A stretch of DNA of 64,000 bases from Panonychus citri (Eukaryota; Arthropoda; Arachnida; Trombidiformes; Tetranychidae): the NCBI RefSeq assembly GCF_014898815.1, contig NW_026515406.1:806001-870000 (forward strand), given 5' to 3'. The notes beneath the pieces are model-generated. The model searched no databases. It was not told where the DNA came from and saw only the letters and a program-made list of their open reading frames with translations. A program made the translations under genes and the position numbers. Positions 12,508 through 22,785 of the stretch are shown here, one piece after another (the first letter of the stretch is position 1; each line of letters starts with the position of its first letter).

Positions 12508-13022
12508 TTGTACAGGTAATTAGTTTTCCTTTCTCATCGTTTCTTTGTTATAACAAATAATATCAATCAATTGTTAATTGTGGACATTTGTTGTTTTTAT
12601 ACAATGATTAAAAAAAAGTGTTTCAATCCATTTATCCTGGTTAAAGAATCATTTGTGCATCCAGAGTTGTTTCAATCCATTGAGGTGATGATTGGCTAAT
12701 TTTCTTGATTAAATTGTTGATCTGGAAACAAATGTCCTGAATTCGCTCATCGAAAGTTGGTAAAACTTCACGAGTCTCAAAGTGAACAATGGACGCAATT
12801 TGATCAATCGAACCGGACATTCGACCTTCGGTAATCATTTGAGAAGCAATTCTTTCAGCCTTACGAGGATCAATTTCTAGAATGGCTCCTAACTCAACGA
12901 ATTTAATATTATTGTAAAGTTTGGAAGCGGAAAGTAAATTATGTTCAACGATTGCTCGATCCATGATTGATGAACCATCGGCAGTTTTGGCTCTTTGATG
13001 AGCGGCGAGTAATTCAGAAATT
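12508..13022 (-). pseudogene. Truncated duplicate of the CSN4 3' end
   Basis: A partial copy of the last CSN4 exon plus downstream flank. The coding part (12641-13022) matches the last 127 or so codons of the intact gene at 16595-16977, with only two noticed nucleotide differences. Both change an amino acid (QVNNLIE in the gene, QINNLIK here). Homology starts at TTGTACAGG on the 3' side, stops abruptly mid-exon after CAGAAATT, and continues into unrelated DNA, so there is no promoter and no PCI domain start. The 3' flank here lacks roughly 90 bp present beside the intact gene. An in-frame ATG would permit a 107-residue winged-helix fragment, but I see no sign that it is expressed. The very high identity implies a recent duplication or gene conversion. 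Confidence 0.9.
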
Positions 13023-13335
13023 CGAACTTATTGTAATTTCCCTTCCTGTAACTCTTAGTTAAAAGATGGTCTGATCATAAGCATGTATAGAATTTCTTAG
13101 TTGTGATTTAATTTTATCATGAAAATTTCGCTCATCACTTGGATAGAATTACGAGATTACAACCAATATAAAAGTAAAACAACAAATGGAAATCAATTGC
13201 TCTTCTTTCTTCTCGACCAATTTTTCATATTGAGCTGTGGGAGTAACAATTTAGAATTAGGAAAGAGATAAACAATTACCTAACTTTTATTCATTTTATT
13301 TTGTATATGAAAGTTTCAGAGCGCGAAGATTGGAC

Positions 13336-13516
13336 ATTACAACAGGCCTCCAAAGAGACTCGTCAACTTAGAAATTGACGCCATGAGTTAGTACTACTCA
13401 TTTACAGGGTAATTGGGTTGGGGATTTAGAATTTTGATTTAACAGTTGGTTTAATTAATATAAATATTTTTAAGCGTTTATGAGTAATTTGCAAATTCTT
13501 TGGAGGCCTGTGTAAT
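13336..13516. mobile_element. Small inverted-repeat element (putative MITE)
   Basis: Inverted ends built around CAGGCCTCCAAAG (left, about 13343) and CTTTGGAGGCCTG (right, about 13498), each bordered by a looser ATTACA/TGTAAT match. About 180 bp with no coding capacity. CAGGC-type ends recall hAT elements, but no clear 8 bp target-site duplication was found, so the class is uncertain. Confidence 0.45.
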
Positions 13517-13924
13517 ATTGTTAGATTTTTATAATTATTACATTAAAATAGCCATAGATAATAGAAGTTAGATGTAAGAGAATAAAATGTAATTAATCAA
13601 CTGATTTATGGATAATCTAGAAAAATCGAAAAACTTAATTTTTTAAATTTTGCAAAATTTGGGAAAAAGTATTAATAATACCCCCCTTTGATATGCTCGC
13701 AAATCTTCGTCGCAAATAATCACTTGATTTTTTCAATTTTTCAATTTCCAATTAATTAAAAATGAGTGAAAATTAGTTTAAATTTAAACTAAAATATAAT
13801 TAAGCTGACATTTGTTATTAAATATTACAAAATTGTCTAAGTTCGATAATTAGCTTGATATTTATTTGATCATAAAGTCAGTGCACTTTGCTCGGATCAA
13901 TCTGATAGCTAACGACCATAACTT

Positions 13925-14326
13925 TCAACATAATTCCCCACCAAGACCAGCACCAGCACCACCAACAATACCACCAACATTACCACCAAGACCACCACCA
14001 AAACTGACACCAGCATTAGCACCAGCACCAGCACCAGCACCAGCACCACCAACAATACCACCAACATTACCACCAAGACCACCACCAAAACTGACACCAG
14101 CATTAGCACCAACATTACCACCAAGACCAGCACTAGCACTAGCACCAGCACCAGCACCAGCACCACCATAACCTCCACCAAAACCACCACCATAACCTCC
14201 ACCATAATTTCCACCATATTGTCCTTGCTGACCACCAAACTGGCAGGATATAGATGACAAAAGCCCCATGAAAATGATGATGAAGAACAAGAAATAAATA
14301 AAATTCATACGAAGATTGAAATCCAT
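13925..14326 (-). CDS. Gly/Ala-rich secreted protein (silk- or cuticle-like)
   Basis: A 133-residue frame (127 if the second Met is used). An upstream extension of the frame to a GTG was discarded in favour of the ATG. The signal peptide is strongly hydrophobic (FIYFLFFIIIFMGLLSSISC). The mature part is almost entirely Gly, Ala, Tyr, Val and Asn: GGYGGGFGGGYGG repeats, GAGAGA runs, and two tandem copies of a block of about 25 residues containing NAGVSFGGGLGGNVGGIVGG. It ends GGELC with a lone cysteine. Such composition fits silk fibroin-like or glycine-rich cuticle proteins; which one cannot be told. The gene sits inside the rearranged island between the two CSN4 copies. Confidence 0.65.
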   Translation of the reverse strand: MDFNLRMNFIYFLFFIIIFMGLLSSISCQFGGQQGQYGGNYGGGYGGGFGGGYGGAGAGAGASASAGLGGNVGANAGVSFGGGLGGNVGGIVGGAGAGAGAGANAGVSFGGGLGGNVGGIVGGAGAGLGGELC

Positions 14327-14437
14327 GGTTTTTTTTGTATCAAGCGATATAAATTTTAACTGTTGGAAGTTACTTGTCACTAATTCAGTTGGAAATTTTA
14401 TTATCTAATATTAATCTTCATATCGAAAGGTTTTTCC

Positions 14438-14446
14438 TTTTATACA
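14438..14446 (-). promoter_or_regulatory. TATA box of the Gly/Ala-rich gene
   Basis: Reads TATAAAAGG on the minus strand, about 115 bp upstream of the chosen ATG, which would leave a 5' UTR of some 80-90 bp. This is a good match to the TATA consensus; use is inferred. Confidence 0.5.
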
Positions 14447-14449
14447 ACT

Positions 14450-15291
14450 TTCTCCCAATTTCAATTTGTTTGTCTCAATAAAGTTCTCTGAATAAACTCA
14501 ACTGAAATTGTAATACGTAAATGTAAATTGTTAAGTGAATAGAAACTAAACTCTCAAAAAGTATACAAGGTGTACTCTCGACGCATAAAATGCCAAAGCT
14601 TTCAATGAATGACTGATTTAAGAGACTTTACTTCAATAGCAAGCTGATCGTGAGTTTAAATCGAAAAGTCTAAAAGCAAAATTTTCTTTCTTTTTCTAGA
14701 GTTAGATTAAACTCAAAAACATTTTCATACTCGAAAAATGAATTTTAGAAATGATTTTTTAGCTTTTCTCCAGCGCCACAGCTTCTTGACCTCTGAACTT
14801 TCTATGTGATTACTTCACAAAGATCCATCTTTTCATATTTATACTATGCTTAGGCCATCCGAGAGAGTGTGGCTTTTATTATGAGACAACGAAATTTGTT
14901 AGTTCAAATCTAAACACCCTGTACTTTATCCATTCGTATTTAAACGTTTGAGTAACAATTCCAGAGTAGATTGATCTAATTTAATTCCCCAAGTTTAATC
15001 ATCTGCATTTGCGTAGGGGTCTGATATCAGGTAATTAGACTTTAGCTTTCAAGTGCTTTTAATCAATAATACAGCAATTCTAAGTGACTTTCACTGAATT
15101 CTCATACAAATATCTGAGTTCTTATTTTGTTGAGTCAATCTGATAGATATATAATGATAGTAATCTGATGAATCTTATCATATAACAACTTACACCACCA
15201 ACAACATTCTTATTATTGAGATGAATATTAGTGAGATCATTTATTTTATTATGTATTAAAATGAATCTCTTGATATGGTATGATCTTGAAC
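14450..15291. other. Intergenic part of the rearranged island
   Basis: No gene recognised. Weak inverted matches around ACAAGGTGT (about 14567) and ACACCCTGT (about 14915) resemble degenerate transposon ends but are too imperfect to call. Confidence 0.4.
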
Positions 15292-15299
15292 GAAATTGG

Positions 15300-15572
15300 G
15301 GTAAGACGATACGAGTGTTTGTCAGCTCGATATTTTCAATTTTCAGCTGAATTTTTTATCGGCTTAAGGTTCGGTTTGATTGTCTCAGGCCCTCCGGGCC
15401 TTTCTTTGGTCATGGTGACCCTTATTAGCAAAGACCTAACCTAACCTAATTTAAACAAACACAATTAACTGAACAATTAAGTCCATTTTAATATGTAGCT
15501 TGAATCTTAAGCCGAAAAAATTCAGCTGAAAATTGAAAATATCGAGCTGACAAACACTCGTATCGTCTTACT
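15300..15572. mobile_element. 273 bp MITE with 8 bp target-site duplication
   Basis: Terminal inverted repeats of about 66 bp (15300-15367 and 15508-15572) run from GTAAGACGATACGAGTGTTT inward and are nearly perfect. The element is flanked by an exact 8 bp direct repeat GAAATTGG (15292-15299 and 15573-15580). The interior has a GC-rich palindrome (GGCCCTCCGGGCC), a second one (GGTCATGGTGACC) and a short CCTAA tandem. No coding capacity. Eight-base duplications are made by hAT, P and Merlin superfamilies; the end sequence does not let me choose. Confidence 0.9.
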
Positions 15573-15738
15573 GAAATTGGTAATTGGACTTTTGTGAATT
15601 AAAATTTCGATTATTTGTCCAATTCATGCGATAGAGATCATTATTCAAAGATTGTTTCTCTTTTTAGAACGACTTATCAGCCAAGGAAATAATTACCATT
15701 ATCCTCTCGTTCAATACCTCAAATGTTGATTTGTAAAT

Positions 15739-15770
15739 ACAGTACTCGTCAAAAGTTTACTGAACAGCAA
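15739..15770 (+). repeat. Possible solitary Tc1-like terminal repeat
   Basis: TACAGTACTCGTCAAAAGTT closely resembles the ends of Tc1-like transposons (the CAGT...GTCAAAAGTTT pattern). I found no inverted partner nearby, so this is either a decayed remnant or a coincidence. Confidence 0.35.
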
Positions 15771-16002
15771 CAATTTTAAACAATCAATTGATTATAACCC
15801 GAGTTCGAGTTAAGATAATATCAGAAATATCAGATTTTTAGATTATTGTTTCAACAGAAAAGAGCAGCAATTAACTCTTATTTTTTGTTCTCAATTTTGA
15901 TTGATAAACATTCAATAGGTGGGGAAACGTTTGTGTAAAATCGGGTAAAAGAAACATTGATAATGAAACTATTAGTTGAACATAATTCGTTTCTCAATTT
16001 TT

Positions 16003-16132
16003 CAAAGTCGTTTATGAAACTGTCCAAAGAGATGAACGAACCAGCGTTTACTGTCCATCTCCTTATGCAACAACTCGAGTCTCACTTTATTTTCAAGATA
16101 ATCCAATGAAACTACAAACAAATGAAAACTCA
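16003..16132 (+). pseudogene. Displaced copy of a Dscam cytoplasmic-exon fragment
   Basis: 130 bp identical to positions 63829-63958, inside the Dscam cytoplasmic exon of this same window, in the same orientation and about 48 kb away. Both copies begin at CAAAGTCG and agree to GAAAACTCA. After that the copy diverges and the Dscam frame meets a stop (TAG) within about 20 bp. The breakpoints fall inside the source exon, not at splice sites, so this is a genomic fragment, not an mRNA copy. No promoter or splice context makes it a working exon. It lies about 245 bp from the duplicated CSN4 segment. Confidence 0.92.
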
Positions 16133-16376
16133 AGTGATTTGCGTTACCCGGTCTAGAAAAAGAGAAAGTTACCCGTGAATTATTATCCAAACAAAGACTA
16201 ACATCGGTAAGCTAATTGTAACAATTAAAACTGTTCAATTTTTTATAAATTATTTAATTTTCATTTCCAATTAGATTTCAAGTGCCTCAAGGATACCAGG
16301 AGTAAGGTTTTCAACAATTAAAGCCTTAATTTATGTGATTAAGAGATTAGAATTGGAAAATTTGACTCTTAGTTGT

Positions 16377-16977
16377 TTGTACAGGTAATTAGTTTTCCTT
16401 TCTCATCGTTTCTTTGTTATAACAAATAATATCTTTTTTCCCCTCAACTCGACTCAATATTTTGCTTTTGTTTTGTTTGATTTCGGGATAGATGATCGGG
16501 TTGATTAAATTGTTTCTTTTTCAATTGTTAATTGTGGACATTTGTTGTTTTTATACAATGATTAAAAAAAAGTGTTTCAATCCATTTATCCTGGTTAAAG
16601 AATCATTTGTGCATCCAGAGTTGTTTCAATCCATTGAGGTGATGATTGGCTAATTTTCTCGATTAAATTGTTGACCTGGAAACAAATGTCCTGAATTCGC
16701 TCATCGAAAGTTGGTAAAACTTCACGAGTCTCAAAGTGAACAATGGACGCAATTTGATCAATCGAACCGGACATTCGACCTTCGGTAATCATTTGAGAAG
16801 CAATTCTTTCAGCCTTACGAGGATCAATTTCTAGAATGGCTCCTAACTCAACGAATTTAATATTATTGTAAAGTTTGGAAGCGGAAAGTAAATTATGTTC
16901 AACGATTGCTCGATCCATGATTGATGAACCATCGGCAGTTTTGGCTCTTTGATGAGCGGCGAGTAATTCAGAAATTT
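16377..16977 (-). repeat. Source copy of the CSN4 3'-end duplication
   Basis: The part of the intact CSN4 locus (3' flank plus the 3' two-thirds of the last exon) that is repeated at 12508-13022. It contains roughly 90 extra bases in the 3' flank (about 16433-16520, pyrimidine-rich) that the truncated copy lacks. Confidence 0.88.
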
Positions 16978-18113
16978 GATCCATCTCTGATCTTTTGATT
17001 ATCCTATCGAGATACATTTTCTCAAGTATATTAAAACATGGAAGTTGTTGACATCTTTCATCCTTGAAAAGATTAGCTAACATTCGAGATCTTTGTTGAC
17101 CTAAAGGAAAGTGAAATTTAGAGAAGATCAACAAATTCTATTAATGATATTGATGATGATAAATACAATCGTCGAAAAGAAAAAAGAAAATCTTACCAGC
17201 CGAAGCTAAAATGGAACAAATCATGGCTTTCTTTAAACATTCGATTCTTTCGACCTCATCGACGATCGTTTTATAACTGAGTTCGTTATATCTTTGAGCA
17301 GCTTCGATAAATTTTCGCCGATAATCAAGAACTCGAGCATAACAGACTTTATAATGAATTTGTAACTGTTCATTTTGTGTTGAGGTTTGTAACATTGAAG
17401 CTCGATTGATAAACGCTTCAGCTTGAACAGGATCTTCATCTTCCAGGTAAAGTCGAGCAATTTTTAGATAAGTTTCCAATTTATAATCAGCAGTGTAGTG
17501 TTTCTGACCAGTTTCCAAAGGTATTCCAACCTGAGAGGAGAGCGAAAAACAAAACATGAGTAACAATAACCATTAGAAAATCTCAAAGACAAAGGAGGAA
17601 GGATACAATTTAGAAAACAATCAGTCAACTTACCAATACATTAGCTGCTTCTTTCCATTGTTCTTCTTTCTCATAAATACTTGCTAAATGTTGCCTAATA
17701 GCAGCAACTTGCTCTTCAAATGAGATAACCCTTGGTTGAACTTTATCCAAAATAAAATGAGCGATATTTTTAGTAACATCATTTTCAAATTTGGTTAACA
17801 AAACAGCGATGTCAATCAACAATTGTCTTGATATGACCAAGCTAACAGATTCATTGATTATAGTTTTAACGAACAACTTGAGACCCTCTATTTTCTCGTT
17901 AGTATCCTGATTGTTAATAATTTCATCCAAAATAATCCGATATTTATCAGTTTGATCCTTTGGAGCTCCACCAACAACACCAACTTGAATAAGAGTATTG
18001 GTCAATCCTTCCTAAAGAAAGAAACAAACAAAAAACAATCAAACAATTGACAGAAAAATGATCCATACAATCAATTAACAAGCTCTCAATAAATCGAACA
18101 ATTAACTTACCAT
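16595..18113 (-). CDS. CSN4: COP9 signalosome subunit 4
   Basis: Subunit of the COP9 signalosome, which removes NEDD8 from cullins and so tunes cullin-RING ubiquitin ligases. Four coding exons on the minus strand: 18113-18111 (only the ATG), 18011-17634, 17530-17197, 17100-16595, all GT-AG. They give 406 residues, the same length as human CSN4. Recognisable blocks include [78 protein letters not shown] and the C-terminal PCI/winged-helix part [20 protein letters not shown]. The ATG-only first exon is inferred from ATG followed at once by GTAAG and from a phase-compatible acceptor before GAAGGATTGACC. The 3' part is duplicated at 12.5-13.0 kb. NUS1 is divergent. Confidence 0.96.
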
Positions 18114-18401
18114 AATTAAGCTTGAAAAAGAAAATTAAATCAGTTAATAACAATAAGAGAAAATCTTTTCAATCACAATTAAAAAATGGAAACAGAAAAA
18201 TCAAAAATCATGTAAACAAAAAAAGCGAAAAAGAAGACAAGTTACTCCATCTGGTGTTCGAAGAAGGAAAAATGTTAAGGTGATGTAGTTTTGTTTTGGT
18301 TTCTCTTTGATTGGAAAATTTTTCTACTTCTTTTTGTTTGATTAATTAATTGTTATTCTTTATTATTTTTTTTCTTTTGGACTATCAATTAATCATAATC
18401 A
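18114..18401. promoter_or_regulatory. Shared divergent promoter region of CSN4 and NUS1
   Basis: Only 288 bp separate the two start codons, so the promoters of both housekeeping genes, and both 5' UTRs, must lie here or overlap. No TATA box or other clear element was recognised. Confidence 0.6.
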
Positions 18402-19447
18402 ATGTTTATTAACGTAATTGTTGATTTATTTTTTACTCTTCTATATAAGTTAGTTCACATTACCTATGCTATAATTGTTTTCCTTAAACGATGGTTACTC
18501 TCTTGGCAACGTAAAGTTAACCTTACCGGTGATTTAGATTCACTTAAATTTAATTTAATTAAATTACCTCATCACATTGTTTTTGTGGTCAATTTTAATG
18601 ATAATTTGTTAACCATTAATGATGTAGCATCACTTGTTACCTGGTCTATAAAATTAGGGATAAATAATATAAGTTTATATGATAGTGAAGGTAAGTGATT
18701 TTGTTTCCATTCTTCTTTTTCTTTTCTTTTCTTTTTTTTTCTATTCTATTCTATTTTGTATTTTATTCTTTCAGATTTATTTATATCTTTATTCTCTTTC
18801 TTTTCTCTTTTTCTTAGGTTTTCTAATTTCATATTTATCAGATCTTGAGAATCATATTAGTCAACAGTTAAATTCAAATTATCCATTGAAATTCCGAGGT
18901 GATCAACAGAATGGTAAGAATACAGCTGATGATTGGAAAGAAAATCATTTTTTTTGTCAATTCTCATCTCAATTTTTTGGTTCAAACTTTTTCGATGTTT
19001 TATATTAATCCTTTTTTTTTCTTCTTTCTTTTGATTTTCTAAATAGGCTCAACTCGGCACAATATCATCTTCCACTGTGATTATAGCTCTTCCAAAGTGA
19101 GAGTATTATCACTTCTTGATTCAAAAGCGATAATGGCAATGGTTCTTAAAGAAATGATCAAACACGATTCGGATAGAAGAAAATTAGAAGATACAAATGG
19201 TGATGATAATTGTGACACTCAAATTAGTCCAGAAAAAGTGGATCAACTTTTATTCTCAAAATTACATTTACCTGATCCCGATTTAGCGATTCTCTGTGGG
19301 CCAACTCCTTGTCTCTTTGGTCTTTTACCTTGGCACATTAGGCTGACAGAGTTTATTCATTTACCTATTTTTGGAAAACTAATCCAACAAGATTTTATCA
19401 GTGTCATCAGCCGATATACTAAATGTGAACAAAGATTTGGAAAATAA
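18402..19447 (+). CDS. Nus1: NUS1 / Nogo-B receptor (cis-prenyltransferase accessory subunit)
   Basis: Non-catalytic partner of dehydrodolichyl diphosphate synthase at the ER membrane, needed for dolichol synthesis and N-glycosylation. Three exons (18402-18690, 18818-18913, 19047-19447) join in consistent phase to 261 residues (human 293). There is an N-terminal hydrophobic membrane segment (LFFTLLYKLVHITYAIIVFL), then KLPHHIVFVVNF, GINNISLYDSEG, the prenyltransferase-like strand LPDPDLAILCGPTPCLFGLLPW, and the C-terminal end RYTKCEQRFGK. That end carries the R-x-G motif that in this family contacts the catalytic subunit's active site. The overall order matches NUS1. An AATAAA overlaps the stop codon and other A-rich signals follow. 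Divergent from CSN4. Confidence 0.93.
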
Positions 19448-22400
19448 ATCAACACAGCAACTCAACCAAACAATTTAATTCGTTCAAAGAAAAGCTCAGA
19501 ATATTTTCCAAGTTGTCGATCTCTTATTTTGATCATTTTTTTTTCTGGATTTTCCTTCCTCTCATTTCGTGTTTAATGAGCTCAACAGCATCAATTCAAC
19601 TTAATAATAATCATGATGGTGATTAAGGATCGTTCAACTCTTCCTTTCTACTACTAAACATACATATAAATTTATTTAAATTTAAACTACTCGGACCAAG
19701 TTACAGTTCGGAGAAAATGTTTCATCAACTTCACCAGTTTTAGTTACATTTTCAATTGGTTTTTCTTTTTGCAAAAAGAGTGTGCAATTTTCTCATCTCA
19801 AAGAATTACAGTGCTAAACCAGTGACAGTTATATTGTTAAACAATTTAAAAAAAAGGAGATGAAAAAAAAAATAATATGATTATTGATAAAAATATTATC
19901 CAATTCAATCAATCAAAAATAAATTGACAAAATCTGATTTTTAAGATACACAAGAAAATAACAACTTGGCAAATATCTTGGTGCCTCTTCAAATTTCGTG
20001 ATTCCAACCATAACAGGATTACTTTTCCATGAATACAAGTAACTTAAAAGTTGTCGAAATTGATGAAAATTATTTTAATCCATTTAATTAATCCAATGGA
20101 AAATTGGAACAATTAAAAAAACCAAATTTCCAAAGAACTAACAGTAACTCCATCTAACGGTAGAAAAAGAAACGAATTAATGTAATTGGAATTAATTTTT
20201 ACCGCTTAGAATTAATTTCCAATCTTATTGTTTGTAATTGTTTTGTTCTTCTTGATTTCTGTTAATTTGGTTCGAAATTAAGTTAATTAAGTGTTTACTC
20301 TTGTTAGAAAATTTAGTTCGCGAATGAATTTATCAATACAAGTTGGTGTTTGGTTAAATTCTTGAAATTTATCATCGTTCTTGGTCAAGCTCTTCATAGA
20401 GAGAGAGAGAGAGAGAAATGATTTAAAGTGAAGTCATTTTGAAATATTGGTAACGTATTACAAATAGATGATTTCTATCTAAATTTACCTGGTGAATAAT
20501 TAAAGGCTTGCTTTAAGAAGATGTAAGTAATAAAAGAAAGAAAAAAATGAGTAATGGTTAATCTGTTAATGTGTAAATCAACATGAGAATAAGAGTAAGC
20601 TGATAATTGCTGTCAGCTCATCTATTATGAAAGAGTAACTTATCATGATAATATGGACCATATATAAGGAGATTTCTTCTGGAATTGTCTCAGTGATGTG
20701 TCAAAGGAGCAGTTCTTCACCGAATAGTGTTAATCTATTGTGAATATACCATATGAAATATATGTGAAAACAGGAGAGGAAAAAAAAATAATTCCAGACG
20801 ATGGTAACTCATTTTTTCTCACCTTACCAATGATTTTCTTATAGTGCTGAATAATGTATATCAACTTTTATTGTCTTTGTTACCTTTCTTCAACCTCTTA
20901 ATTCACCTTCCATCTTATTCACTGTAGGTATTCAATGATATCATCTCCCACCCAAAGTATTATGGAGAGAGGAAAAAAGAACAGCCAAAAAATACCTCAC
21001 CAAGCAAAGGAATAAGATAAAAGAAGATCATCTCAAACTACTAAAGGAGATACAGTGAACATCATCATCACCCAAGAGCCGAGAATATGTAATGCAATGG
21101 AAACTTTTCTCATTCTCTACCACTACCATATATTCACATTTGACTTTCAAATTATTCGAAAAGAAGGAGAAACAAGATATCCTCGATACTTAAGAAGAAA
21201 AAAGGTCGATTCATTGGAAGAGATGAACGAGTTAAACATCAAGAAAAAAGGGAGACAAGGAGATAGAGAGCAAAGAGGCTGAAACAGGAAGAACTGGATG
21301 AATATTGTTAAAAAAATTTGAATAAAGAAAGTTAAGTGGCAAAAGAAAGAAGGAAAAGAAAGAGCCGATAAAAAGATCAAGCATTATGATGAAAAGAGAG
21401 AGAGAGAGAGATTCATTGTTACTCTCATGTATTATGATCCAGCAGCAAAGAGGCAGCAGAAAAGAGTCAAAGATCAGTCATGAGTATCAGAATTTTCATC
21501 ATGATCATCACATCTTCAGGAGAGAGAGAGAGAGAGAGAAAAAAAAGTGATTTCAAAGTTATAATATTCAGTGTTTTTATCAATAAACTGTTGAGAAAAA
21601 AAGAGCAACAACACCAAGGAGAATGGAGGCAAATTCCCACCCACAAAAGTGCAATATTCCAATGGAAGTGATGAAAAGGAAGACAAGGAAGATAAATCCA
21701 GTGAGAAAAGAAAAAGAAGACGAACAAAAAATGATCTCTCACATGCAAAGCGATCGAATGTGATATTAACTGTTGGTGTTGAGAAATCAGCATAATAAAC
21801 TTTTCTCATGTAGAAAGAGGGTGATGATGAAGAAGAAGATGATAACCCAAGAATCATCTTTAATCTCATCTTAAAGCATTTCAATGAAATTCTGATAAAT
21901 GATCTCCATCATTATTATCTTCATCTCCATAATCATGATAATCTAAACTGTTAACCCTTTTATTTAAACATTTTTCATTCCTTCCAGTGTGAATTTAAAT
22001 TCATTTTTCACCATGATGATGATAATCTGATTTACTTACAAAATCATCTACCCAAACATGATAACAATCAAAATGTTTATCATCATCACTATGACCTTAT
22101 CATATCTTACAGGTCAATGATCACAATGTAAATCAAATTTCATCATTAACTAATCAACATCCTTAATAGATTAACAAATGTTACTCTCTCCTCTCAATCA
22201 ATCAACAACATCAACACTCTTGAATCCTTTTACCCCATCAACAATTAACTGAATTACAATTCACTCACCAAACCATTATAATAATAACTAATAATCAATA
22301 ATCAGATTGATTAATTTAGTTGAAAGTCTTTGTAATAGATACAAAAAAAAAACGCTTAACTAAATTAACTAAATGTTAACTATCAAAAGGGAATCGTCAA

Positions 22401-22718
22401 AAAAACTATTCACTTTTGTATATTGTAATCATTATTAATATTTCAATCTCCGGTTCTCAGTCTGCTTTTTTTCATATCATGTAGTTATATTGTTATATTC
22501 ATCATGAAGCTTATTAATTCAGTTTCAGTTCTGACAGGGAAATGAGTATTATCTTCATCAGAAAATGAAAATATCATCATGAAGACAAAAAGGCAAAGTA
22601 ATTATAATAATAAACTATTGATGTTAAAAAAAAGTTCTGAGGCTGAACAACATGATGGTGGAGATGATGATAAAGATGAGAAATTAAATAAAATGATGAT
22701 ATCATGTCATTGATGATG

Positions 22719-22721
<3 letters not shown>

Positions 22722-22784
<63 letters not shown>
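22722..22784. repeat. Compound (GA)n-(ATG)n microsatellite
   Basis: About 16 GA units run directly into about ten ATG units. Representative of the many simple repeats here; frames across it translate to poly-Leu/Ser or poly-His and are not genes. Confidence 0.95.

Positions 22785-22785
<1 letters not shown>

Noticed and set aside
13866..14238. Pro-rich plus-strand and Val/Leu-rich minus-strand frames over the Gly/Ala gene
   Set aside because: They are shadow frames of the Gly/Ala-repeat coding sequence, which alone has a signal peptide and TATA box.
14560..14925. Weak inverted match ACAAGGTGT / ACACCCTGT as a transposon
   Set aside because: Only about nine bases match with a mismatch; no target duplication identified.
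15440..15456. CCTAA tandem as an interstitial telomere
   Set aside because: Only about three units and inside a MITE; far too short to be a telomere remnant.
21055..21884. Several overlapping open frames on both strands
   Set aside because: They are translations of GA/TC-rich and GAAGAA-rich low-complexity DNA, lack splice context and show no family resemblance.
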